Assembly: GCA_002633005.1 (NCBI GenBank)
Contig: NMRA01000023.1
Location: 1,403,373-1,467,372 of the forward strand
Direction of reading: 5' to 3'
Length of the DNA stretch: 64,000 nucleotides
Source of the DNA: Phoronis australis
Taxonomy: Eukaryota > Phoronida > Phoronidae
Positions 1 through 11,610 of this stretch are shown here, in pieces. The notes below the pieces were generated by a model. The model made no database searches. It was given only the letters and a program-made list of their open reading frames with translations, and was not told the DNA's origin. Numbering within the stretch: position 1 is the stretch's first letter; each line of letters opens with the position of its first letter. Made by a program: the position numbers and the translations under genes.

Positions 1-590
1 GTGACAGCAGGTAGAAGGACTTACAAGCAGAGTGTGAATGTATCACACGGTAGATAGCTAACTAGGCCAGCGTGCGGTACACACCTGTGAGCTGCTACCA
101 AACTATACTGAATACCTGTTTATAAAGTTGCCTTTAACTAATGCCAAATAATTCACTGGAAAAAAATTACACACAGTGTACACAATATGATATGAACTGC
201 ATGAGACTGACAAAATTTTAGCAATGTCCATTTTGTGATTAACCACGTTTATTGAACAGTAAAATCAATAGAAAATATATTTACTACGTGTAGGTGAATG
301 ACATCTGCTTGGATGAATATCAGACGAGAGTTTGGCCCTGTCATTTCAAATACCGTTTGGACTATCGATCATAAAAATCTATTGACACGTTTTCAATATA
401 TTCCACAGTGACTGCACATACAGTGTATGAAAAATACAATGATGAGAAGACGATGATGGCGTCGCACTTCATTATTCCTAGTTTTGCTCTCCTCGTTGAG
501 GAGTCTTCAGTCATATCTCTTATGACAAGCTTCATTTCAACGTTTATTAATTCATGTTATTTTTAATACTGGATACACCTTGTTAATTAA

Positions 591-675
591 TATTGTCTGA
601 TACATCGTGACTAATTTAATAAATCAGTTATTGTCTGATACATCGTGACGGATTTAATAAATCAGATATTGTCAG
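591..675 (+). repeat. 38-bp tandem duplication
   Basis: TATTGTCTGATACATCGTGA starts at 591 and 629, with a partial third copy at 667. Confidence 0.85.
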
Positions 676-797
676 TTTGAGATAGATTCGTGTGCAGGAT
701 CTAAAACTGCGTGACTAGTTAATGATAAACGAGAAGCTGATGGGAGATATGTTAATGTCATATGTAAACTTAACAAACTGTCTAGCAGTCTTTATGA

Positions 798-1043
798 ATG
801 AAATGTACCGTACTGGCTGATATTTTTGTGCTAGTATGCTACGGAAGCACATTGAGGGTGCTGTTCCTGATACATCTGATTTTGCTGAACCTGCTAGTGT
901 TTCTGCTGCTGTTACTGCTACCAGCGTCTCCTCTGGTTTTTGCTGTGGTTAATGACTACCGCGACAGCGAACCGCACTTAGTTGGTAATGATGTCGGCGA
1001 AGCCCATAACGTTATGACGATGTTCTGGAGTGGCAACTTGTAA
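798..1043 (+). CDS. Small hydrophobic open frame, possible signal-peptide exon
   Basis: 81 codons from ATG. A long Leu-rich core (LLNLLVFLLLLLLPASPLVF) is followed by a polar segment with NDYRDSEPHLVG, and a possible donor TTG|GTAATG near 981. It could be a first exon of a secreted or membrane protein, but nothing links it to the receptor gene 17 kb downstream and the Leu run may be chance. Confidence 0.15.
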   Translation: MKCTVLADIFVLVCYGSTLRVLFLIHLILLNLLVFLLLLLLPASPLVFAVVNDYRDSEPHLVGNDVGEAHNVMTMFWSGNL

Positions 1044-1604
1044 ATTTGTTATACAATTCTTTAGGATATTAAATTTGCAATTTTATAAGCGGCGTAGAGA
1101 TACTGAGCTGTCATAACCACCACAAACGCAACGCCTCGTCATTGTTCATTATGTCATAAACCATGCGAAAACCAGCAGCAATATCTGACGAGTTTTCACA
1201 TCAAACACAATGGTGGGTGGCTAATGCTGTGATTGGTTGTCCCAATTCTGCGTAGCATGTATCGACCAATAAACACTTGTAACTCGAGATCAGCTAATTA
1301 ACATATCGTCAGATAGCAGTTGCAGATGTTTCAATTTGACAGCTGATCGACTGGAGGGGTTGATTTTTGGTGTCTGTGACGTGAAATGTGTGATTATAAG
1401 GACTTTAAAGGCCTCGAAAATCTTACAAAAAATTTCCTGCCATCAATGATAGGCAATGAATGACTAAATCAATTCGTTCTACTAACAAACCAAAACACTT
1501 GGCTGATACCACAGCATAATTTTTGAAACAATACTTGACATTTTTAAGCGGTAGAAAATAGACATTAAAAAATAAACCTCGAGGTAATATATTGTACAGG
1601 AAGC

Positions 1605-1680
1605 AGCGGTGTGGCCTAGTGTGATAGGTGCCCGCTTTCTTTACTCGAGGTCGTGGGTTCGGGTCCCACCAGGTCACACT
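1605..1680 (+). mobile_element. tRNA-derived SINE head or tRNA pseudogene
   Basis: A-box-like TGGCCTAGTGTGATAGG and B-box GGTTCGGGTCC with a perfect T-arm (GTGGG, TTCGGGT, CCCAC, 1653-1669). No acceptor stem fits at the proper distance, so it is not a functional tRNA. It resembles the 5' part of tRNA-derived SINEs. Confidence 0.5.
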
Positions 1681-2359
1681 GCTAAACCCTTGAGTCAGGT
1701 TTCTAGCTCCTCATCTCGGTTTTAACAATATATTAATAAAGCATAAAAATAGTTCCGGGTGATCAGTGCAATGGGCCCACCTCAGCGGCCTGCGCACGTC
1801 TGGTACAACCTGTATCACAACGCTTGCAATTATTTTTTACTAATATAGTATAATAACATGAATAGCTATACAAGCTCGTAACTAACACATACAACGTTAT
1901 AGTTCTTTTGCTTAAACGGCAGTACTCTTTCAAAATGTTTGTTACGATGCCTGTCAAACGGCGATACATATTTCGAATGCTTTTAACTTACTCAATGGCT
2001 GCCTAAACTAAATGCCGTCGAAAACTATCAATAATAAAATAGTTCAAAAATTGTTGACATGAAAGTTTGCTTTTATACAAGCCAAGTTGTACTAGTTTAT
2101 TTGACTTTAAAGGGTAATGTTACCTTTTTGAATGCGCTTTGTACATTTTACGTACTGTGTAATATGATTTTTATATAAACGATGCTAAAGAACCATTGAG
2201 CGGTCAATGTAAACTCTCGAACCTACTTGAATAACACAAGTTAGTGGCGATGAGTCTCCCTTGCAGCAGTCAGTAAACTCCATTTAGTCAATGGTTTGAG
2301 CATGCGTAATTAGGCAATCTAAGTCTCCGCACTAAAAAACAAGGGGCTCCACACCAAAA

Positions 2360-2500
2360 CAATGGTATCTGAAGATGGCGCTGCACGGCATTAAAGATTT
2401 TAAAATCAATTTAAGGGCCGAAAATTGCATTTCTTATATTGTTGGGTAAAATAGACTTGAAATTAGTAGCTGTGACCAGAGCTATTAAACAATAAATCCA
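2360..2500 (+). repeat. Interspersed repeat, copy related to 11440-11610
   Basis: Shares GGGCCGAAAATTGCATTT and GAAATTAGTAGCTGTGACCA with CGGCCGAAAACCGCATTTT and GAAGTTATTAGTTTTGACCA at the second site; both end in CTAT(T/G)AAACAATAA. Confidence 0.55.
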
Positions 2501-3356
2501 TTGTATTTTATGATTTAAAATCATCAGTTTTCGACGTTGACTTTCAGACAGTCGGTAGTCTATGAAAACGAAGCGTTTTGGCCTTGTCAGTTAGGACTCA
2601 TAAAGGGCAGACGAAGAGCTACACGCCTCAACGAAAGTTAGATCAGCTGAAAGCTCACGTCTGGGGTAAACTGAACTGTAAGGATTTTGCCTCGCGAGGT
2701 AGTGAAGCCAATGTATCACTTGTTGGAGTTCATTTATCTTTTTAGCGTAAATCCTCACAGCATATGGCCAAGGTCAGCTAGGTGCTTAGCTGATCATCTA
2801 CGGTAGCCAAAGAAAAATAATTATTACATCACCTGACAAAAACAAAACTCTCTCGCCGCTCATCCTAACCGTGTGTTCTACATTTGCGCTTTTAGTTTAC
2901 TACGAACGTAAGAAACACTCAGTGAATACTTTGTTTGTACACTTTCTTATCCATCGAGCTATGAGCTGAGATCGAGGACGACAGGTCAGCTAGTAGATCG
3001 TTTGCGCTCAACCTTAAATACAACTGATGAAAATATTCGGGTACGTGTCCCACCACAACCAAGGCGTTGTACAGCAATCGTTGAGGTCATGGCTGGGAGC
3101 CGGTCTGCTTCAGGACTGTGAGCAACCGCACAATACATACAATGATCAGCTGTTATTTTTGGTTTTGTTACCTGTTTCCGTTATCATTGCTAAAGTTGAA
3201 GGGAGTTGCTATTTATCGGTGCTGGGTCTGAAAGTCTGCGGACGTCGGAGGACTGGAGGAAGCTAGACTAGAAAACTGACTGTTCACGCGTGATGTTTCT
3301 AGGAAATTGTCAAGTGAGGCTTGAGTAAGGTGTGGTGATTGCCGATGCAGATTATC

Positions 3357-3358
<2 letters not shown>

Positions 3359-3412
<54 letters not shown>
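3359..3412 (+). repeat. (CT)27 microsatellite
   Basis: Uninterrupted CT dinucleotides for 54 bp. Confidence 0.97.
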
Positions 3413-3413
<1 letters not shown>

Positions 3414-5014
3414 GTTTCGAAACAATTAAAGAATTAATGCTGGGCCATTCTGCTAGCACCAGCAGGAAGTAGTTTAGACACGTACTGGCTGCGCTTGACA
3501 TACGAAACATGCCTGGGTTATGAATTAACGAACCGCTTTACATTTATTCTATTCACTTGAAAGCTGCCGCAATAGCGGAGTTGCAACGCCGCCATATTGG
3601 AAATGGGTCAGAATGTTGCATTGTGGTTAAGCCGGTAAACAAGTACGTCGGCAAGCGTGGGGGCGAACCGGCCACAGGGAGGTTATACGTGTTGTGTGCC
3701 TGGCATGCTATAATACCAGTTAGCGAGATAAAAAATTTAGTTACTACCTGTTTCCCAAGGATCAAGAACTGCGTTAAACATGGGTCAGAGACATCGGTAG
3801 AGCTGGTAGCAAAGGCCGACTTCGTGAATTCTTTCCGACTTCGTAGCATAAAGTGTGCAGCGCTCATTTTGAGGGCGGCAAGAAAACGTATCTTAGAAAC
3901 TGCCCAACAATATCTCCCTTCAAAGAAACAGTAACAAATACTCCACGGCGGTTGGTAGTGAAAAAAAAACTTGTTTTCGCTTGACCAGAACCAAGCCAAC
4001 ATGAGCAATTTTGAGGATAATGCCTCTGCACAATCACCTGTTCTGGGTCGACTCACTTAACGTATGCACACTATATGCATTACGCGCTAAGATAAAGCGT
4101 GCAGATTATTATTATTTACTTTCTACAAAATTGTGGTACATTGCTATCAAAATTCGTTGTTAAATTACGATCATTTTTCATAAAATTTTGTTGAAGTTCC
4201 AGGGCGAAATCTTGCCGACAAATGCGTAGCTGCTGGTCTCGCAATCGTCGATAGGGCTTGAATTCTTAAATAAGAATACAGCTTTGACTCAACAAATTAC
4301 CTGAAATCCTCCTCAAGTTTTCCAAATAGCGTCTCTAAGATTTTTAAGTTCTTGTGAAGTCTGGATTAACTGCAGATTAAGTCCAAATCTACGCTAGATT
4401 GTAGCACGCAACCCGAGAAAAATCTCTGTGGGAACACATGTTGTTGTCACGTGACGTTTGTTTTGAAGTTTGTATGCGTGTGTGTGAGAGTAAGCGTGCG
4501 TGTGCTTGTCAGAGTTCATTTGCCAGAGTAATGTAATGATCTAGGTGTGCATTGTATCCAAAAAAAAAAAAAATCAAGCAGTCAAGCAGAGCGTGTTTTA
4601 ATATTTACGGCTTAGCACTTGCTGGCCTCATCTGCTAAAAACGTTCGAGAATTTTTTCGGTAAGACCGATATGTCACTCATTGAGTCGCCGGGTGAGTGG
4701 ATGCGTGACCGTAGTGTAACAGCTATTTTCCGGAACATTTGGGGTGTAAGGGTGCGAAGTGGGTCATTTTGACCTTAAAAACACCAATTATGATTAGTTA
4801 AATAATTTCTCTTAAAAATAATGCAAAAGCTTTTTACAGTATTGGAAACTTTCGGAAATTAGTGCCAATATTTATTTGCCGATGCTATGTTACCAGTTTC
4901 ATGAATAGATAGTTCCCGATTAATCTTCGATGACAGCCGGTACATTATGCAGCGCGTGCTTCTCGGTCGCGTGCTTACACTGGTCGAGTTTTTTATTAGT
5001 CTTCGATTCACGGT

Positions 5015-5302
5015 TTTCACATGTACAAAGAAGTTTGGATTCCTGTTGAGGCCGGAGAAGATCTGTACTGGAAAGAAACAATGCCAATCCCGCTCTTTGA
5101 CAAGTACGCTGTGTCTGTTTTCAAAGTCCAGACCCGCGTAGTGGGGCACATTTCTCGCAAGAGCAGCAAAACTTCTGCGTTCTTTTTGAATCGCGGCGTA
5201 AGTTTGAAGTGTATACGGACATAACGGTGAGGCTCGTGGTCCGTTACAAATTCAGGCTGTCGGATCTTTCAATTGATAAATTGGAGACGTTAGAACTGCA
5301 GG
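5015..5302 (+). pseudogene. Frameshifted fragment of a conserved invertebrate domain protein
   Basis: One frame reads GFHMYKEVWIPVEAGEDLYW, DKYAVSVFKV and RVVGHISRKSSKTSAFFLNR. After about 5195 a different frame reads VRYKFRLSDLSIDKLETLEL up to a donor-like CAG|GTAAGG at 5302. The pattern (H-V-Y-K-x-x-W...G-E, D-x-Y-A-V, V-G-H-I-x-R, then a Y-x-F strand) resembles a HIRAN-like domain seen in many uncharacterised marine-invertebrate proteins, from memory. The frameshift and missing flanks suggest a relic; a sequencing error cannot be excluded. Confidence 0.4.
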
Positions 5303-5587
5303 TAAGGGCATTTTTCGCATGTGGTTCATGGGCTGGGCGCTTACTTTAGCAAAGTCTGAAAACGCGTTGGGGCACTTGTTGAGGCATGGGCGCTAATTAG
5401 GGCGAATAGCGGCAGAATTACATAAAGCAGCGTAGTTTAATGCACACAAATCACACGTCGTGCAAACCAATCGGCCATTCCATTTACCCTTATCAATCCC
5501 AATAGCCTTTGCGCACCCTAATTTCCGGACATGCGCAATCGTTAAATCGATTCGGTTGCAACTCCGCTATTATAGAAAGCTGCCTAT

Positions 5588-8500
5588 AGTCGGTGGGCCA
5601 GAATTTGTAGGGCCTCTAGAAAATGGTTTTTGTGAGTACTTTAGGGGGGCAATTTTATTTTGATGTTTTTTAATTCATTTATTAGAGTGTTTTTAAAATC
5701 TAAAAAGTTCCCACATATAAAGTTGCACATTTTTGAGAAATTTGAGTTTGAAGTTACCTAATAATCACCAAAGAGCTTTAGTAGTAAACTTATATTTGTA
5801 AAAACAACAGTTTTGGTGACTTTTTTGTAAAATAAGTAATATGGTCCCATCAGTGCCATTGTATTGAACAATATTACACTCACATTACATGTTTTACTAC
5901 TGTGGATTAATTGTAAACAGTGAAATTTAAAAAATGTAAAGAGACACCTGGTGGCACAAATGCAAACTAAGTCTGAATGTTACTAGAAAGTTATTCTGGC
6001 ATTGAATGGCAACAAAAATAACACAAAACACTTGAGACTGGGCAGAATTTGTGCCTCAATGACTAAAACATTGACTAATGGTGTAAAATACAGCTTGTTT
6101 GCATAATACACCAGAAATAGTACAAAAACAATATAGTTGAATGATCTCTGTGAATGTGCACACAGACTGTATGAAAATAATAGATTATTCTGACAGCGTT
6201 TATCAAACAGTATGAGACAAATACATGACAATGATCAAAGTATGTACTTTCTATGACTTAATCAACAAATAAAATTAACTTTTTAATACAAAAAACGAAA
6301 TAACGGTGTTGGAGGTTTACTTAGGGTTGACTTGTCAAATAACTATCCGATGTTATGCAGTCAATGTTGCTGATGTCACTACAGTTGTCACAGCTGCACA
6401 TTTCTGTACAGTTTGGCCCAGCATTGTAGCACAAACTCAGTTTCCCAGCACACATGTTCTTTTTGCACTTGCAGCGTTCATCGTTTAGTACTGTCAATGG
6501 AGATGCGGACATTGCCATACATTTTAACTGCAAAGCTCCACCGCCAAGGAGCCACCTATGGTCGATTAGAGAGGGTACAGCACCGCACACTGGTGATTGG
6601 CCAGCAGGCAATGAAGGGTCAAACACTAAGTCCTTGTTAGGAGGCGGGCTGGATTTGGGCAAACGTTTGATTCAAAATATGTTATAATGGGCTATGTTAA
6701 TTAGAGTCAGCAAGTGAATTATTGAACACTAGTCTCAATTCACTTTTGTATCTTTTAGTAGGGCACAAACTACAACAGTGGGTAGCTTCAACAATATTTC
6801 TTAAGATTGCCTGTCCAAAAAACTTCATGCACACCAGCTTTCTAAAAACAGTTTCAAAATTTTGCTTTAGTTTTGAAAGGCAAATGACATCTCCATGTGT
6901 TAGAAGCTTTGATTCAATGAACTCCAAACAAAACCGTAGAAAAACATCTCTGAAACTGTGGTTGTCTTTCTATTTTTATAGCATGATGATCTGTGGTACT
7001 TGGCTTCTAAGACACAAGGTCTTTATCTTTGAATTTCATTTGCATATTCAGGGCTCTGGACTGAGCTGTCGCTTGCGATACAAGTCCAACTGAAAAAAAC
7101 CCAAACTGTTAACACTAATTTAATATTCAACTATGAGTGAGTTGGCATGCAACCTTTTAAGACGGACTTATCAGGAACTGATCCACCACCAGCCTAACAA
7201 ATTTACATGCCGTCTGATCTGTCGCCTAAAAATGTTGATTGTCTAACAATTAGATTAGTTGATGCAACTGAAAATAAATCAGCTGATATACCAGTGCAGT
7301 GATTGAAATTCAATTTTTTTAAATCAGATGCTCAAACCACGAAATGGACAGTGGGTTCCATTGTCCTCAAATTACGACGGCGACGATGGCCATTTAGGCA
7401 CTCTAATTTAATTATCATTGCAGCTACCTAAGTAATTAATGTTTACAAAAAATTGAGAAGAGGTTCCCCCTATCCCAGGACTACGACAGGGGATGACGGC
7501 CACTTGGGCATGTTGTTTGCAACCATCTACTCCATTTAACCTTCTCAAAAATTTTTGACTTAAAGTGCTTTAAAATCATACCCACAGTATAACGCCATAT
7601 GGTTATCCCTTAGCGCAAGCAGTGTCGATGTGGCAACCGAACAATGGAGTGTTCGAAAAACAGGATTGCTGGAGTATTTGTTTAAACTGGGAACAAATGA
7701 AAACATTAACGACCTCCTCAGAGGCATCTCTCTACGCGGTACTTCTAAACTTATAGGAACATAATTTGCTGAAAAGCATCCAGCATATGGAGTACCTATG
7801 GTATGATCACTGTCTCTACTGGGTCAGCGGTATTGTCTAAGGCCTAGGCAGCCAAGGGGCTGAACAAGTTAAAAAAAACAACTGGTGATAATACTGAAAC
7901 ACACATGGAAAACACCAAGATATACCTTTCAAAAACACGTACCTGTTTTTCAAAGCTATACTTCTTTCTCTTTCTTGAAATATGGTCCATAATATACTTT
8001 TCCTGCTAACAAATGATGCACTCATGTTTCAGAATGTTCCTATCTTATTCAGGTTAATTGGGTGTTTCAGATTTTGGAAGTATAATTGATTTTCTTGGGA
8101 AATCTTGGATAACATCTGTATCACTTTCAGCAACTTCAGCTTTAGTACTACTGTTGGTGCCTTGAAACGTTGCTATGCCGTTCTATGTCCTTTCAATTTT
8201 TTGGTCTGACACTTGGTCTTCTAGTCTACAGCACTCAGCAGTATACTGTGTGTAGGCTATACCAGGACATGCAGCTGTTTTCTGCACAATCGTTTGTGAC
8301 ACCTCTTCTTCTTTTTGATCTACTGATCTACAGAGTTCCACAGTCCATCAGCTTTCGTCAGGAAGCTTTCCTAAGCTTCTTTAGGCTCTGGCATCACAAT
8401 TGTGTGCTGTTTGATAAACCTTGAATTATACAGGCATCACACTCCATGGGAGCAGCCATATTGAAGTAACTAAGCACAACAATGCAATCTGGCTCTCTGA

Positions 8501-8712
8501 TTGGTCAATTCAATAGAAAAGCGCCACCAAGTGGCAAGAATGTGCATAATATTCTGTGCAACAAAAACACCTTTTTTAAATTCTGCAAGTGTTGACGTGG
8601 GAACTTTTTGGAATTTCATTTATATGTATATTATCTAGCCACATAGAAAAAACTAAGTTGCCCCCCGAAAGTACTCACAAGGATGAACGTTATGAGATCT
8701 GGCCCACAGACT
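5588..8712. mobile_element. Decayed DNA transposon-like element with long terminal inverted repeats
   Basis: The left end (AGTCGGTGGGCCAGA, then GTGAGTACTTTAGGGGGGCA, AAAAGTTCCCAC, CACCTGGTGGC) matches the reverse complement of the right end (AGTCTGTGGGCCAGA, GTGAGTACTTTCGGGGGGCA, AAAAGTTCCCAC, CACTTGGTGGC) in the same order. The repeats extend about 360 bp on the left and 180 bp on the right. The interior has only short minus-strand open frames, so it is probably non-autonomous or dead. The superfamily could not be determined. Confidence 0.65.
6321..6662 (-). pseudogene. Cys-rich open frame inside the inverted-repeat element
   Basis: 113 codons; the C-terminal half has CKCKKNMC...LCYNAG, CTEMCSC and CDNC, a CXC-like spacing seen at the ends of some transposon-encoded proteins. 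No catalytic motif is visible. It probably derives from the element's former protein. Confidence 0.3.
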
Positions 8713-10394
8713 AGTAAAGCAACGCCATTTAAAAGTCCACAGCAAATAGTTTCCTTGGCCCCATGTCGTATGCAAATTAGTTCCAGTCGAATTTAAGCGC
8801 CATCATTGTTGTAGTTGAAATGGCGTACCTTCGAGTGTGCTTTGGACCTACTAGATGATTCAGTTCGCGAAAATTTCTTAATGATGGAGCAAAGTTTACA
8901 AATTCAACGATGTACATTTTATGATCCATGTACCAAAATCTCAACCTACTGGGAACAGACTAATAGTCGCATTCCGAATTCAATGAACTCTCCTCTTGGA
9001 GGTTCTGATACGTACACATTGCATGATTGACCAATAGGTTTCGAAAAGTAGGGGCCACACTAAACGTGTCTGAGCGGAGAAGAACTACATACCCGCCTGT
9101 ACAGCGACCCATGACATAACTTGTCTGAGCTGGGGACGGACAACAAAAGAACTACATATAACGACCCTCTAATCTGAGACGGACAACAAAAGAACTACAT
9201 GTAGCAGCCCACCCATTTTAGCAATTAAGTTGTCAGTGTTTGCGTTTCAGTCAACTCACTGTCCATATATTCAAAGAGGGCGCCTGTGGATCCAAGGAAG
9301 ATGTGCCTTAGAACTACTAACCCAACATGTACCCTCTGACACAGCGCCACCGATACTGAAAAGTGGCCCTGTGGAAACATGATGAACGACACACGGAATA
9401 CCGTGCATGCTTGGTCGGAAGTTTACCTATCACATCGCCACCACTTGCACACGCATTCTATACACTGAATTTGTTTGGACTTAAGCCACTGGGTCGGGGT
9501 TTTCTTGATTTTGTTTACTTCGATCACTGCCCGTTTTAATTAATTACAAATATTTTAGTCAAAGGCGTAGCAGTAAATTGAAAGGGGTTTCTCAGATTTC
9601 AACGAATGGAAATGACTGAATGTTATAACGTCGGTTTCATTACTTAAACAAATGAGAAGCCATGTTAACCCAGCATGTTCACAATGACAATCGCTTCTGG
9701 TATTGCCCGCGCATTGTGTCAAACGTGCGACATCTGGCGTATCAGCACGTTTCCCCCAGCGACTTCTACGCAAAGATCCGATACTGCCTAAAAACACACG
9801 ACAATGTTTTCTACCTCAAACAAAATGACAGATTGAAATATCAAAGGTTTGTCTCGAGATGAAGTGAGAAAAAACTTAGTTGTCACAAACTTAGACGAGT
9901 GATCGATTGCAAGTACTGTACTTTGAAGTTTCATATTTATTAACCGAAGGACTATGCAGTTTTATGTGTGTGTGGTTCGATACAAGTGGTGTTATATCTC
10001 AATAATATCTCGGTCGATACGATTAATTTGCCGTATTGATTGTGAACTTCTGAACATCCTATTCTATGTCTTTATCTCTTGCCAGGCATGGCAACATAGT
10101 AGATCCAATTAATAAGTGAATATATGTTAAACTACACGTGTTTTAATAAGGTTGGCATTATTAGCCGATGTTGCTGCGCCGAGTTAGTATTTTCACGAGG
10201 CAGAAGACATTTACACCACGTATCAAAGATTTAATCTGTATTTCTGCTCCGAACCTCCTTTCTTTCTCCGTGCGGTAACTGTGTCACGTGACCATCGTAC
10301 AATAACCTTTTCACAAGTTGGATTATTGCACGGACACGTGACACGGTTGTACGTGCGTAGTGTAGATAAAACTATTCAAATGTTTAGTGATGAC

Positions 10395-10640
10395 ATATCG
10401 GCCACTATTATAACGCGATTTGAACCCAAAAATAGGAATATAAATTCAGTCACATCGTATTTTCCAAAATTTCGCAGGTCTTCGATATTTTCGGCTTCTG
10501 TTCACCTCGGGAACAATTTCGCGCTATATTTTTTTCAAAATTATTGGTTTGGATAAAATGGTGTGCTTCGGCAACAGTTGCACCCGTTGTAGAGTTAGTT
10601 TGTCCGGGCCCCTGGTCACGTGGTAATTTTCGAAGTGCAG
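10395..10640 (+). repeat. Interspersed repeat, copy related to 31095-31310
   Basis: CGGCCACTATTATAACGCGATTTGAACCC and CAACAGTTGCACCCGTTGTA correspond in order to CTGCCACTGTTATGAGCCGATTTGGACCC and CAACGCTTGCACCCATTGTA at the second site. Confidence 0.5.
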
Positions 10641-11369
10641 CGCAACGTAAATACGTCCCAATTGTTATTAGTGTTTTTAATTTTCGAATTTTAATTTTAT
10701 TTGACTCGGTACAAAATGTCAAAATGGCCGGCGTCACATTAAACAAGCGAATGGCAGCTCCTCATTTTCGTCAAAACGCTTTTCATGTAAAACGAGAGTT
10801 TGACGCTTTCCTTTCTTGGTTTGTAGGTGTGTTTGATGTATTCGGTCATATACTTTACTACATTGTGAAATCTTACGATATAGCCAAGAAGACAAAATGG
10901 CCATTCTATGCCTTTACAAATCTATCATTTCGGTTGATATGGAACATAAAGAGCCAATTTCGATTGAGCAATGTTGAATAAGTTTCACTAAACCTCTGAG
11001 GAAATCCATGTTCGACTATCAATATTTTCATATGCTTTATATAAACGTGTACTGTTGTGTGTCATTAAAAAGGTCACTTTTTCCTCTTTCAAATCTAGTC
11101 CCTGGCCATCGCAGCGCATTCTGAATTTATGTATCCGGCTGTTAAACAGGGGTAAAAGTTGCTCGTTTGGGTTTGTTTATCAAATATCTTTAAAAACAGT
11201 GACCATGTGGTTCACATGGATAACACATCAACTACAGATTTTAGACACTTTCACGCTATATTTACAGATCTGTTACCAATTTGACAACCATTGATATCAG
11301 AGATTTATTAACACAGTTGTTAACAGGTTCTGTTGTTGCGTCAGTGATTCTCGAACGTCAACAGTTACT

Positions 11370-11440
11370 ATGCGCCTACTTGGCATAGGTCTACTACTGA
11401 CAAGCCTGTCCATGCAATCCTGTCTCTGCCAAGCTGTTCT
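11370..11440 (+). CDS. Possible signal-peptide first exon upstream of the receptor
   Basis: ATG with A at -3 encodes MRLLGIGLLLTSLSMQSCLC then QA, a textbook-like signal peptide on the coding strand 6.4 kb before receptor exon 1. Against it: the sequence just downstream belongs to an interspersed repeat also seen at 2.36-2.50 kb, and no convincing donor follows in frame. Confidence 0.15.
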
Positions 11441-11610
11441 TCACATGTATAAGTCAACGTGGCAGCCATCCGTGCTGACTCAGTGTACAGATTCTTGTTT
11501 AAAGGGCTTTATCGTTTTTACGGCCGAAAACCGCATTTTGGTATTAATGTTGGCTTGGAAAGTCTTTTTGAAGTTATTAGTTTTGACCAAAGCTATGAAA
11601 CAATAACATC
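11440..11610 (+). repeat. Interspersed repeat, copy related to 2360-2500
   Basis: See the partner copy; similarity runs over about 130 bp with many substitutions. Confidence 0.55.

Larger units (their letters stand above)
1681..5014. other. No gene recognised
   Basis: Contains the (CT)27 tract and the repeat at 2.36-2.50 kb. Overlapping open frames at 3553-4056 on both strands have no recognisable product. A YY1-type core GCCGCCATATT lies at about 3589. Confidence 0.6.

Noticed and set aside
1609-1679. Functional tRNA gene
   Set aside because: The T-arm is perfect, but the possible 7-bp acceptor (GTGTGGC/GTCACAC) is not at the correct distance from the T-arm and no proper anticodon arm folds; a SINE relic explains it better.
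3553-4056. 167-codon minus-strand and overlapping 125-codon plus-strand open frames
   Set aside because: The two frames overlap on opposite strands, have no recognisable domain and no supporting splice structure; the longer one is Cys/Phe-rich without a protein-like pattern.
10544-10981. 145-codon plus-strand open frame
   Set aside because: Its first part lies in an interspersed repeat shared with 31.1-31.3 kb. The remainder has no recognisable domain, although it contains an ATGGCCGGC context.
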